From Methylomonas sp. (GTDB taxonomy: Bacteria > Pseudomonadota > Gammaproteobacteria > Methylococcales > Methylomonadaceae), in assembly GCA_002929135.1 (NCBI GenBank), contig PESC01000054.1, forward strand, positions 1-64,000: a stretch of 64,000 bases of DNA. The letters are read 5' to 3'. The position numbers were made by a program, and so were the translations under genes. The number at the start of each line of letters is the position of its first letter. Positions within the stretch are counted from its first letter, which is position 1. The notes beneath the pieces are model-generated. The model saw only the letters and a program-made list of their open reading frames with translations, did no database searches and was not told where the DNA came from. This document shows, piece by piece, positions 45,237 to 53,726 of this stretch.

Positions 45237-45440
45237 TTGACCAGCGTTTATACGCTGGTTGTGCCGTTGCGGATAGGCGAGGACTATTACGCTGTCAATC
45301 TGACGGTCAAGGGCAGTGCGGTCGGCTATAAGCTGTATAACCACCAGGCGCTGAAAATGGCGAAGCCCGACGGTATCTACGGTCGTGTCACTCCAGCCGC
45401 CAATGATGATGCTGAAGGCTTACGGTTACGTCCTGCTTGA
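45237..45440 (+). pseudogene. Fragment resembling a phage polyvalent-protein-associated domain
   Basis: A short frame (TTG start, 67 aa) contains YTLVVPLRIGEDYYAVNLTV and AVGYKLYNHQALKMAKPDG, reminiscent of the small beta domains at the end of large polyvalent phage proteins (LPD3-like). It has a stop just upstream and no good ribosome-binding site, so it is read as a remnant. The match is from memory and weak. Confidence 0.3.
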
Positions 45441-45485
45441 AACCAGATGCTGTCCGCTTTCAAGGACAAAATGGAGGTAGCCCTC

Positions 45486-45513
45486 TGCCGTGCGCCAAGC
45501 CTGGTGCACGGCA
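45486..45513. repeat. 8-bp perfect inverted repeat
   Basis: TGCCGTGC (45486-45493) pairs with GCACGGCA (45506-45513) with a 12-nt loop, 21 nt beyond the stop of the small secreted-protein gene. It has no T-run, so it could be a weak or factor-assisted terminator for that minus-strand pair. Confidence 0.4.
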
Positions 45514-45534
45514 AGAGCCTTGACTCAGACAGGA

Positions 45535-45903
45535 TTATCCCTTACCGGGCAACATACCCACCGAACCGGGCTTGATGCGTTTGCAGGTTACGACGACATC
45601 TTCCTGACGACACTTCTGCAAACCCGTCTGCTTGTCGCAGGGTACACACACCGTTTTGCCAGGCGATTTCACGTCATCGACATGCCAGCCATAGCCCTGC
45701 GACTGGCAAAAACGCTTGCTGTAACGATCAATATTGTATGACTTGCTCGCATTTTGCATGGCAGCGGCCTCGGTATCGCATTTTGCCGAGTTCAGCGTGT
45801 TGCCCATCAAATCGCGATAGATATATTCAGCAGCCCCTGCACTGACGCTGACTGCGCATAGGAAAACTACCAACAAGGCGTGGGTCGGATACTTGATTTT
45901 CAT
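45535..45903 (-). CDS. Small secreted cysteine-containing protein
   Basis: 122 aa with a signal peptide (ALLVVFLCAVSVSAGAAE, cleavage near residue 25). The mature part has six Cys (KCDTE, FCQSQGY, VCVPC, KCRQ, VVTCK), probably paired in disulfides, and ends KRIKPGSVGMLPGKG. No known family was recognised. It lies 3 nt after the 64-aa TM protein gene, so both are likely one operon and one envelope function. Confidence 0.78.
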   Translation of the reverse strand: MKIKYPTHALLVVFLCAVSVSAGAAEYIYRDLMGNTLNSAKCDTEAAAMQNASKSYNIDRYSKRFCQSQGYGWHVDDVKSPGKTVCVPCDKQTGLQKCRQEDVVVTCKRIKPGSVGMLPGKG

Positions 45904-45906
45904 ACC

Positions 45907-46101
45907 TTAATCTCCACGCTCGGCAATAACCCGAATGTTCATCTGCGCCATTTCCTCGCCAATCTCTGCACGAATAGGTGCAAATTTCTCACTTTCGGCG
46001 GATTTTACCGCCAGGATAACGCCAACCAGCGCCACCACGATCAGTGACAGATAGAGTACGAAATGGTCTTTTTCCTGCTTTTGTTCGACATTTTCGGACA
46101 T
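45907..46101 (-). CDS. 64-aa single-TM protein
   Basis: MSENVEQKQEKDHFVLYLSLIVV: a charged N-terminus, one TM (about residues 16-34) and a short outside segment (KSAESEKFAPIRAEIGEEMAQMN). The ATG at 46101 has a clear GAGG ribosome-binding site 8 nt upstream; an upstream in-frame extension is rejected. Family unknown. Paired with the Cys-rich secreted protein 3 nt downstream. Confidence 0.72.
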   Translation of the reverse strand: MSENVEQKQEKDHFVLYLSLIVVALVGVILAVKSAESEKFAPIRAEIGEEMAQMNIRVIAERGD

Positions 46102-46359
46102 GATGATTACCTCGCTTGAGCAAAAATAAGGTGTTGAGTGCCAGCCCAACTGGGCTAAAAACAGACGGATTCGAACGCTCGAACCGGTGCTGTTCGCTAC
46201 CGGGTGTTTTTATGGATTCTTGATATTGGTAGCGAGTCGAAACAATAAACCAGAGTACACAGCACTGTCAAAACATATCGAATCGATAAAGTTCGCATCG
46301 ATACGATGCCCAGGGGAGAAAGTGTTAGCAACAAATAAAATTGGCTTAAGTTGAGAGGA

Positions 46360-46565
46360 TTGCCCGCCGAGGTGGTTTATCGGCTGCTGGACGAAAACAA
46401 GGTCAAGGTATGACGGGAATATCGCGGCTTGGCGCAAACCGGGCTGGCGGAACACTGTGGCTTGGCCCAGGCCAGCATTGCCCAGATCGAAAGCTTCAAA
46501 CGCAGCGGGTCGGTGGAAGTGTTGAAAAAATCGCCTTGGCGCTGGGGCTGGATGATCTGGTTTAG
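46360..46565 (+). pseudogene. Broken XRE-family HTH regulator (antitoxin-like)
   Basis: The reconstructed frame reads LPAEVVYRLLDENKVKV, then a TGA (46411-46413) where related proteins have W, then REYRGLAQTGLAEHCGLAQAS-type HTH and AQIESFKRSGSVEVLKK. In the AAAAAA run near 46528 one base is missing; the next frame gives IALALGLDDLV and a stop. Related intact proteins are the helix-turn-helix antitoxins of small TA pairs. One stop and one frameshift make it a pseudogene. No toxin was found beside it. Confidence 0.7.
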
Positions 46566-46586
46566 AGAAACAGTCTCAAGACCTCA

Positions 46587-48248
46587 TTACAACCTGAAAA
46601 GTGGCTCCAGGCCGTCATCTTCGCCCAGATTCCGAGGACGGGACAAAACCGGCTGAGCCTTGAATGCCAGCCACAAGCCATCGCCGTTCCACTCGTTGCC
46701 ATCTTCCGGCGCGTACAGTGCTCGATTCAATGTTTCGATATGCCCCGACAAGGGGTCGTCGCAATGCGCCGCCAGCTCACTCAGGCTGTGAGTGCCGTAA
46801 GTCTGTTTGCCCCAGGCCAGCAAGGCGAGTTTGGCGGCCTGGCCGTCGTTGCGCTGGCACGCCTGCTGCAAGGCGTGCGCCTGAAAACCGGGCTGCGGCA
46901 ATGCTACGCCCTGGGGCGCTGGTGCCGCGACCATTCTGCGCTTGCACCAGCCGCCAACGATTAGCGTCACCATCCAGCCTGCGGCAAGCAGGGCCGATAC
47001 GCCTTGCCACAGCCGTGCATCGGCATTGTCACGCAAACCCGTCTGGATCTGGGTTGGCTCTGTGACGACGGGCGCCGATGTCGGCGCGGCAGCCGCAGGC
47101 AAGACTGTGATGGTCACCGCCGGAATGCTAGCGATTTCCACGCGCTGGGTTTGGGTGTTGAACCAAGGAATGGCCAGTTCCGGCAAGGTATAGTGGCCGG
47201 GGTGGCTGGCAATGTACGCCAGTTTTTCTTCGCGGCGGGCAATTAGGCCATCCGGCTGTTGGTCTTCGCGCAAAACCGGTTGGTCGGGGTAGGTTTTCAG
47301 GCCGTCGATGCGGGTTTGGCCGACCAGCTCCGGCAACTGGCCGACGCTCGCACCCTTGGCGCTGAGGCTGAGGGTACGGGTCAAAGGCTCGCCGACCTTG
47401 ACTTCCATAACCTGCGTCGACCACCGCTCGGTCAGTTGCAACGACGTCGCGCTCAGCCAGTGCGGTGCCTTGAAAACCTCGGGTATCGGCTTGACGGTCA
47501 GCGTCAGTGCCTGGGATTGCACGCGCCGGGTTTCGGTGTTCTGGCGGCTGAAAAAGCCGTTGAAGCGCGGCTGATGGTCGGTGATGACTTCGGCGGTCAA
47601 GGTTAGCGGCGCAATGCTGACGATACCGGCTTGCTGCGGAAAGATCGCGTATTTGCGTTCGGTCACCCAGTAATCGATGCCATCGACCTGAGTCATATAG
47701 GTGCTGTCTTCGCCCAGACGTTCGACGATGGCGTCCTTGACGTCGGGTTCGTCCAGGCTGGCCTGGGTGATTTGAATGCGGCGGAACAGTTTGAGCGTGT
47801 AAAGCACTTGCGATTGCACCCAGGGTTGTTCCGGGCTGGCTTCGACTCGCAGGAAAATTTCGTCGCGATTGCCTGTGGCTTGCGCCTGCTCGACCACTTG
47901 AATGGCTGATGGCGGGCTGCTGTCGCTGCCAAAAGCGATGGGCGGAATCAGTATATTGCCCTCAGCTTTGGCCATCACCCGTAAAACCCATTGCTGGGTT
48001 CGACTGCTTTTGCCGTTGACCCACGATGTGCTGCTGCCGTGTTGCTGGCTGATGATGTCGAACTGTTGTTCCAGTGGTGAAAAATCAGGTTCATCGTCGG
48101 GTTTGCCGTCGGCGGTGAACGTCAGTTTGAACGATTCATTGATGGCAACCGGGTTGCGATCGGTGCGAACCTGAATGTCGGTGGCATGGGCTGTCGGTAG
48201 CCAAAGCCACAGCGTCAAAAAAGCCAGGGTCAGTCGAAAAATCATCAT
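46587..48248 (-). CDS. batD: BatD-like oxygen-tolerance / aerotolerance protein
   Basis: 553 aa with a signal peptide (LTLAFLTLWLWLPTAHA), four to five beta-sandwich stretches typical of BatD (VRTDRNPVAINESFKLTF near 27; FLRVEASPEQPWVQSQVLYTLKLFRR near 131; WVTERKYAIFPQQAG near 190) and one TM near residues 422-440 before a cytoplasmic tail. Bat proteins sit with von Willebrand-type BatA/BatB, but none is next to it here, so it is an orphan copy. Envelope location is clear; the exact role is not known. Confidence 0.82.
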   Translation of the reverse strand: MMIFRLTLAFLTLWLWLPTAHATDIQVRTDRNPVAINESFKLTFTADGKPDDEPDFSPLEQQFDIISQQHGSSTSWVNGKSSRTQQWVLRVMAKAEGNILIPPIAFGSDSSPPSAIQVVEQAQATGNRDEIFLRVEASPEQPWVQSQVLYTLKLFRRIQITQASLDEPDVKDAIVERLGEDSTYMTQVDGIDYWVTERKYAIFPQQAGIVSIAPLTLTAEVITDHQPRFNGFFSRQNTETRRVQSQALTLTVKPIPEVFKAPHWLSATSLQLTERWSTQVMEVKVGEPLTRTLSLSAKGASVGQLPELVGQTRIDGLKTYPDQPVLREDQQPDGLIARREEKLAYIASHPGHYTLPELAIPWFNTQTQRVEIASIPAVTITVLPAAAAPTSAPVVTEPTQIQTGLRDNADARLWQGVSALLAAGWMVTLIVGGWCKRRMVAAPAPQGVALPQPGFQAHALQQACQRNDGQAAKLALLAWGKQTYGTHSLSELAAHCDDPLSGHIETLNRALYAPEDGNEWNGDGLWLAFKAQPVLSRPRNLGEDDGLEPLFRL

Positions 48249-48316
48249 GGGTTTGCTCGCTCGGGCGATTGTCCGGAAAAGTCGATTGCTAAACGTGTTG
48301 TAACCTTCAGTGTCAT

Positions 48317-48630
48317 CGTTCCCACATTCTGCGTGGGAATGAGGACGCTACACGAGGGTAAATCTGCGTAGAAAAACCGGTATGGGTTCCAACGGAGACC
48401 GTGGGAACCAGAAAACCGCATCAATCGCGATCGATGCGGTGCGCGCTTACCGCCTACGGACTTGGCTTCCATCACCCCCGACCCCTCTCCCCGAGGGAGG
48501 GCTTTTACTCCCTTCTCCCTTAGGGAGAAGGGTTGGGGATGAGGGGCTTCCTCGTTCCCACGTACTGCGCGGTGTGAGCTGCGATACGCAGAGCGTCCCG
48601 ACCTCCTTTGCTGCGCGTAGGAACAAGAGC
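48317..48630. repeat. Dispersed repeat block, copy 1
   Basis: The 396-bp spacer 48249-48644 has no gene but a patchwork of hairpins. GTTCCCAC/GTGGGAA lies at 48317-48341. A near-perfect CCCTTCTCCCT/AGGGAGAAGGG palindrome (48510-48532) sits in a CCCCTCTCCC-rich stretch. From about 48550 there is a GTTCCCAC block with GTGAGCTGCGATACGCAGAGCG, which recurs at 50587-50706. These are the type of repeat often mis-annotated as 'RSAWER' or 'PSPQPSP' peptides in related genomes. Confidence 0.7.
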
Positions 48631-48644
48631 AACCCGAACAATCC

Positions 48645-49424
48645 TTATAGCTTGTTGAAATCAAACGTCGTTGCCAGCCAGCTGTACACCCGCTTGACGG
48701 TCAGAACGGCGTCGCGGTCATGGCCATGGTTTTCGCCTGCCATTCTGATTTGCCTGAATACCGGGTTGTCCTTGCCCGCCATTCGTCGCATTCGTGCGCT
48801 GTTCTGCACCGAGGCTTCGTCGAATTCAGCATAGATGTCGAGAAACGGCAGGGCCACGCGCGGTATCAATTCAATGGTTCTGCCTTGCGGCGGCGCATCG
48901 TCCACTACCGGCAGGCCGATGGCGACGAAAGCGGCGACATTCTCGGGATGTGCACTCAGATGAAACAAGGCCATTTGTGCGCCCAGGCCATGGCCTATCA
49001 GCGCGATTTGTTGGCCGCCCTGCTGCTTGAGATGGTCTATCGCGGCCTTGATGCGGGCGCTGGCCTGTTCGAACAACGGCAAATAGTCAGCGTCATCGGC
49101 ACCGGCTTCGCGCAGAGGCAACATGATGGACAAGGTGGCAATGTTGCGTAGCGGTAGCGAGGTTCTCAATTCATGGATGAGCGGCTTTTGATCCGGGTGG
49201 GCATCCAGGTCGTGCAGGATGATCGCGGCGAAGTGGTCATCGGTTTTTTCGGCTTCGGTATGAATGGCCAGAAATGCATCGCCATTGGCGTTCAAGCTGA
49301 TGGCGCGGCCCAGCGCCAGGGTTTTGCGCAGCGCATCGGCCAGATCGGCTTCGCGCTGGCTGTCGCTTGCACTGGCGGCCTGCAAGCAGACCATGCTGGC
49401 GACGACGACAAAAACGTGGATCAT
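48645..49424 (-). CDS. DUF3530-like secreted alpha/beta hydrolase
   Basis: 259 aa with a signal peptide (MIHVFVVVASMVCLQAASAS). The nucleophile-elbow-type motif GHGLGAQMALFHL near residue 150 has Gly in place of Ser (GHGLG), as in DUF3530, so catalysis is doubtful. VAAFVAIGLPVVD near 176 and a His in GENHGHD near 236 follow. It overlaps the PerM gene by 4 nt, so the two are coupled. Function unknown; periplasmic or outer location is likely. Confidence 0.8.
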   Translation of the reverse strand: MIHVFVVVASMVCLQAASASDSQREADLADALRKTLALGRAISLNANGDAFLAIHTEAEKTDDHFAAIILHDLDAHPDQKPLIHELRTSLPLRNIATLSIMLPLREAGADDADYLPLFEQASARIKAAIDHLKQQGGQQIALIGHGLGAQMALFHLSAHPENVAAFVAIGLPVVDDAPPQGRTIELIPRVALPFLDIYAEFDEASVQNSARMRRMAGKDNPVFRQIRMAGENHGHDRDAVLTVKRVYSWLATTFDFNKL

Positions 49425-50500
49425 GGCCGGGTGTTGCTGCTGTAAAAACCGCTGCCGGTGTAACGATCGTGCACATGGCGCAACAACACCATCACGATGG
49501 AGGCCACCGGCAAAGCCAGCAGGATGCCCAGAAAACCGAACAACTGGCCACCGGCCAGAATGGCGAAAATGACGGCAACCGGGTGCAGGCCAATTTTGTT
49601 GCCCACCAGCCATGGCGTCAGCCACATGCCTTCCAGCGCGTGGCCGACACCGAAAACCAGCAACACCCACACCAGATGAATTGCATCCTGGAATTGCAGA
49701 ACCGCCGCAATACAGGCCATCGCCAGCCCGATAATCAAGCCCAGGTAAGGCACGAAGCTTATCAAGCCGGACACCATGCCGATCAACAGCGCCAGGTCGA
49801 GACCGATGATCCACAAGCCGATGCTGTAGACCGCGCTCATGATGAGCATGACGTAGAACTGGCCACGCAAAAAGGCCGCCAGTACGGTATCGGATTCCTG
49901 CGCCAGCTCCGTGACCGTTGTGGCCATACGGCGCGGAAACAAATCGTGAGTCCGGGTCATGACATGATCCCAGTCGCGCAGCAAATAAAAGGTAATCACC
50001 GGAATCAGGATCAGATTCATCAGCCAGCCGAGTATGACCACGCCGGAATGCGACACGGATTCGAGCAGTCTTTCGGTTGCCGTTCCGCCGACCTGCCAAT
50101 GAGTTTGTACCAGGCCGATCAACTGCTCGGCTTTCAAAGGCCGTATGCCGCGCCCCAGATATTTTTGCAGCACGGGGATGACCGACTTGTTCAGCCATTG
50201 CAGGTAAAACGACAGCTTGTTGATGAACTCGCCGATCTGGTATTCGATGGTCGGCACCACGATCAGCAACAGCAGTGTGCTTGCCAGAATGATGCCCAAA
50301 AACACCATGATCACGGCCAGGGTACGGCTCAGACGCCAGTTACGCCAGCTCAGAGTTTCCAGGCGATCGACCAAGGGATCGCCCAAATAGGCCAGGGCGG
50401 CGGCGATGGCAAAAGGCATCAGGATGGGGGACAACAGATACAGCAGCCAGCCTGCTGCGATGAAAGCCGCCAATGCCAGCCATTTTTGTGAATCACTCAT
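49421..50500 (-). CDS. AI-2E family / PerM-type permease
   Basis: 359 aa, about eight TMs, family signature in LGLIIGLAMACIAAVLQF near residue 250 and GVGHALEGMWLTPWLVG near 280, with VIFAILAGGQLFGFLGILLALPVA near 310. The family includes AI-2 exporters and PerM-type Na+/H+ or unknown transporters. The ATG at 50500 (MSDSQKWL) is used; a longer frame adds 25 residues from the repeat region. Coupled to the hydrolase by a 4-nt overlap. Confidence 0.88.
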   Translation of the reverse strand: MSDSQKWLALAAFIAAGWLLYLLSPILMPFAIAAALAYLGDPLVDRLETLSWRNWRLSRTLAVIMVFLGIILASTLLLLIVVPTIEYQIGEFINKLSFYLQWLNKSVIPVLQKYLGRGIRPLKAEQLIGLVQTHWQVGGTATERLLESVSHSGVVILGWLMNLILIPVITFYLLRDWDHVMTRTHDLFPRRMATTVTELAQESDTVLAAFLRGQFYVMLIMSAVYSIGLWIIGLDLALLIGMVSGLISFVPYLGLIIGLAMACIAAVLQFQDAIHLVWVLLVFGVGHALEGMWLTPWLVGNKIGLHPVAVIFAILAGGQLFGFLGILLALPVASIVMVLLRHVHDRYTGSGFYSSNTRP

Positions 50501-50586
50501 AGCCGCTCTTTTCGTTGTGTGCCGGGAAAGCCGTGTGGATTGATCGGGTGGCGCTTGACAGTGTTGCAACGGCAAGGTTCAGCGCC

Positions 50587-50706
50587 CAGTTGGCTTCTCG
50601 TTCCCATGCACAGCAAAGGAACGCTGCCTGCCGCGCTCTGCGCGGCGTGAGCTGCGGTACGCGGAGCGTACCGGCCTGCGTTCCCACGCAGAGCGTGGGA
50701 ACGAGA
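50587..50706. repeat. Dispersed repeat block, copy 2
   Basis: The spacer 50501-50762 carries a GCGGCGTGAGCTGCGGTACG stretch that matches the 48550-48630 copy in the same orientation, followed by a perfect hairpin CGTTCCCACGC/GCGTGGGAACG (50679-50703) with a 3-nt loop. Together with copy 1 it frames the hydrolase-permease pair. No gene in it. Confidence 0.7.
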
Positions 50707-50762
50707 AATAGTTACGATAAACCTTGCCATCGATCCAGACCATCCGGTCGCTGATGGACGAG

Positions 50763-52160
50763 TCAATCGCTCGTTTGCAAGCGGCTGTGCCTGATGCCAT
50801 AGCGGAAGTAAATCACAAAACCGATTGCCAGCCAGGCCAGCAAGCGCATCCAGGTATCGAGCGGCAGGCCGGCCATCAGTACCAGGCAAACCACGATACC
50901 GGCCAGCGGCACCCAGGGCACCGCCGGGCAGCGAAACTGGCGTTCCATTTCCGGATGGCTGCTGCGCAACACCAGCACACCGGCGCAAACCAGTACGAAC
51001 GCGAACAAGGTGCCAATGCTGACCAGTTCGCCGAGTTTTTCGATGGGCATGAAACCGGCCAGCAGCGCAACGGCAACGCCCACCATCAGCGTCGACCGAT
51101 GCGGCGTTTTGAAGTCGTCATGCACCTGTGCGAACAGCGGTGGTAGCAGGCCGTCTTTTGCCATGGTGAAGAAAATCCGGCTCTGACCCATCAGCAACAC
51201 CAGCATGACCGAAGTCAATCCGGCAATGGCGCCAATCTTGATGATGGGCGACAGCCAGATCATGCCCATGTGATCGACGGCCAACGCGATCGGGGCCGCG
51301 ACGTTGAGCTGGTCGTAAGCAATGACGCCGGTCAACACCCCGGCCACCAGAATGTACAACACCGTGCAGATCGCCAGCGAGGCAATGATGCCGAATGGCA
51401 CGTCTTTTTGCGGATTGATGGCTTCCTGCGCGGTGGTCGATACCGCATCGAAGCCGATGTAGGCGAAGAAAATCACACCGGCACCGGTCAGGATGCCACC
51501 AAAACCGAAGGGCGCGAAATCCGCCCAGTTTGTGCTGTCGACATGGCCCATACCGGCCAGGATGAAGGCGACGATGACCGCCAGCTTGATGACGACCATG
51601 AAAAAATTGAACACGGCTGATTGGCGTATGCCGACCACCAGTAAGGCGGTCAGCATCAACACGATCAGCACGGCAGGCAGATTGATGAAGCCCGCCGCCG
51701 GATCGGCGAGATAGGCCGTGGTCAGCGACGGCGGCAAATTCAAGCCCAAAGGTTGCAGAAAACTGAGCAAATAACCGGCCCAGCCTATGGCCACCGTGCT
51801 GCTGGCCAGTGCGTATTCCAGCACCAGATCCCAGCCTATGATCCACGCCATCAGCTCGCCCAGCGTGGCATAGGCGTAACTGTAGGCGCTGCCGGATACC
51901 GGAATCATCGAGGCCATTTCGCTGTAGCACAAGGCTGCCAGTGCACAGGCGATACCGGCCAGCACAAACGACATCACAATGGCAGGGCCTGCGTATTTGG
52001 CGGCGGCGATGCCGGTCAGCACGAAAATGCCGGCGCCGATAATGGCGCCGACACCGAGCAGCGTCAGGTCTTTCGCGGTTAGCGTCCGTTTCAGGCTGTT
52101 CTCGGCGGCGGTCAAGGCGTCGACCGGTTTGCGTTGCAGCAGTTGTTTGGGTAGTTGCAT
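50763..52160 (-). CDS. APC-family amino acid permease
   Basis: 465 aa, 12 TMs. The APC signature GVGAIIGAGIFVLTG lies near residue 37, with EMASMIPVSGSAYSYAYATLGE near 81 and FFAYIGFDAVSTTAQEAINPQ near 234. It is of the cationic-amino-acid-transporter (YhdG/CAT) group, so an amino acid / polyamine importer; the substrate is not defined. 12 nt after the pentapeptide gene in the direction of transcription. Confidence 0.93.
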   Translation of the reverse strand: MQLPKQLLQRKPVDALTAAENSLKRTLTAKDLTLLGVGAIIGAGIFVLTGIAAAKYAGPAIVMSFVLAGIACALAALCYSEMASMIPVSGSAYSYAYATLGELMAWIIGWDLVLEYALASSTVAIGWAGYLLSFLQPLGLNLPPSLTTAYLADPAAGFINLPAVLIVLMLTALLVVGIRQSAVFNFFMVVIKLAVIVAFILAGMGHVDSTNWADFAPFGFGGILTGAGVIFFAYIGFDAVSTTAQEAINPQKDVPFGIIASLAICTVLYILVAGVLTGVIAYDQLNVAAPIALAVDHMGMIWLSPIIKIGAIAGLTSVMLVLLMGQSRIFFTMAKDGLLPPLFAQVHDDFKTPHRSTLMVGVAVALLAGFMPIEKLGELVSIGTLFAFVLVCAGVLVLRSSHPEMERQFRCPAVPWVPLAGIVVCLVLMAGLPLDTWMRLLAWLAIGFVIYFRYGIRHSRLQTSD

Positions 52161-52172
52161 CGTCGATGTCCG

Positions 52173-52913
52173 TTAGCGGCCTATGCCGGGAGGCAGGTGT
52201 TGGGCATCGTCGAAACGGGTGCCCTGGATGTTGGTGTTGTTGAAAATGGCATCGTGCAACTTGGCCGATGACAGATTGGCACCGGCCAGATTGGCACCCG
52301 TCAGGTTGGCGCCGTCCATTTCCGCCGAAAACAAATCGGCGTTTTGCAGATTGGCATGGTTCAGCTTGGCGTGGCGCAACATGGCACGTCCCAGTTTGCT
52401 GTTGCTGAGGTTGGCACCGGTCAGGTTGGCGCCTTTCAGATTGGCGCGCATCAAGCCCATGGACTGATTTTTCATGTCAGCCGCCCAGTCGGCGTTGCTG
52501 AGGTTGGCACCTGAAAAATTGGCGCCTTCCATTACCGCGATGACCCGGCTGCCGCTGAAATCGGCACCGCTGGCATCGGCATGCATCATGCTGACACCGA
52601 AGATGCTGGTGTTGGACAGGTTGGCGCCCACCAGTTTGATGTTGGTCATCACGGTCAAATCCAGATTCAGCCCCGACAGATTAGCGCGACTCAAATTGGT
52701 ACGTCGCAAATCAGCGCCCCACAGATCGGCATTGCGGAAATCCAGGCCCGACAAATCCAGATCGGTCAAATCCTTGCGCTTGAGGTTAGCGGGGCGGTGC
52801 TTGCTGGCGGTGGCCAGGGCTTGTTCGACCTGGGCGCGGGTCATTTCGGCGGCAAAAGTCGTGGTCGATGCGGCAAGCGTCAACAGGGTTGCAAATAGCG
52901 AGGGTATCGTCAT
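52173..52913 (-). CDS. Pentapeptide-repeat protein, secreted
   Basis: 246 aa with a signal peptide (MTIPSLFATLLTLAASTTTFA). From about residue 50 it is a run of A(D/N)LXX repeats (LDLSGLDFRNADLWGADL, ANLSGANLAGANL), giving a right-handed beta helix. Such proteins can mimic DNA or bind partners, but here export suggests an envelope role. Its ATG overlaps the hypB stop by 4 nt, and it continues the hypA-hypB transcript. Function unknown. Confidence 0.88.
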   Translation of the reverse strand: MTIPSLFATLLTLAASTTTFAAEMTRAQVEQALATASKHRPANLKRKDLTDLDLSGLDFRNADLWGADLRRTNLSRANLSGLNLDLTVMTNIKLVGANLSNTSIFGVSMMHADASGADFSGSRVIAVMEGANFSGANLSNADWAADMKNQSMGLMRANLKGANLTGANLSNSKLGRAMLRHAKLNHANLQNADLFSAEMDGANLTGANLAGANLSSAKLHDAIFNNTNIQGTRFDDAQHLPPGIGR

Positions 52914-53716
52914 GGCATGGCCTCCTGGGTGTTTTGGGTTTGCTGGCGCCCAGCGCGTTCGAGCAGCCAATTGATCCAGCCGGAAAAGCCATCGCCGCTG
53001 GTGGCGGACAGCTTTATGATTGCAATTGATGGCTGCACGCGCCGGGCGAAGTCGATGCAGCGCTCGACATCGAAATCGACATAGGGCAACAAATCGATCT
53101 TGTTGACGATCATCACATCGGCGGCGCGAAATATGTCGGGGTATTTCAGCGGTTTGTCGTCGCCTTCGGTCACCGACAATACCACCACCTTGTGCGCCTC
53201 GCCCAAATCGAACGAGGCCGGACACACCAGATTGCCGACATTCTCGATGGCCAGCAGACTGTTGTCGGGCATTTGTAAATCCCACACCGCATGGCCGACA
53301 CCATGGGCATCGAGGTGGCAGGCGCGACCGGTGTTGATTTGCACGGCGGCTACGCCCTCGGCTTCGATGCGGTCTGCGTCGTGGCGGGTTTGCTGATCGC
53401 CTTCGATGACGGCAATGGCCATACGGTCTTTCAACGCGCGTATCGTCGCAACCAGCAACGTGGTTTTACCGGCGCCGGGGCTGGACACCAGGTTCAAGGC
53501 CAGAATGCCGTGCTGCTGGAAATAACGCCGGTTCTGTTCGGCGTAGCGATTGTTCTTGCCGAGGATGTCCTGCTCGATTTTGACCAGGCGCTCGGGGCTG
53601 GTGTCATCGTGATGGTGGATGTGATCGTGCGGGTGGTGGTCGTGATGGTCGTGATGGTCATGGACGTGACCTTTCGTTTCGCTTTCGCCTGAGTCGCAGC
53701 CGCAGATACCGCACAT
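52910..53716 (-). CDS. hypB: Hydrogenase nickel incorporation GTPase HypB
   Basis: 268 aa. The start MCGICGCDSG holds the N-terminal Cys nickel site. Residues 17-36 are a His-rich tract with about 13 His. The GTPase P-loop SSPGAGKTTLL is near residue 78, with IEGDQQTRHDADR near 105 and VNKIDLLPYVD near 205. HypB loads Ni into [NiFe] hydrogenase with HypA. No hydrogenase structural gene is in the window. The ATG has an AGGAGG ribosome-binding site. Confidence 0.95.
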   Translation of the reverse strand: MCGICGCDSGESETKGHVHDHHDHHDHHPHDHIHHHDDTSPERLVKIEQDILGKNNRYAEQNRRYFQQHGILALNLVSSPGAGKTTLLVATIRALKDRMAIAVIEGDQQTRHDADRIEAEGVAAVQINTGRACHLDAHGVGHAVWDLQMPDNSLLAIENVGNLVCPASFDLGEAHKVVVLSVTEGDDKPLKYPDIFRAADVMIVNKIDLLPYVDFDVERCIDFARRVQPSIAIIKLSATSGDGFSGWINWLLERAGRQQTQNTQEAMP

Positions 53717-53726
53717 CGTGAACCTC

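Noticed and set aside
48245-48664. 139-residue frame in the repeat block
   Set aside because: Peptide signatures such as PHPQPFSLREKG and SHRAVRG come from DNA repeats, not from a gene.
52173-53285. Longer pentapeptide frame extending into hypB
   Set aside because: The extra 124 residues are an out-of-frame reading of hypB; the ATG at 52913 starts a signal peptide.
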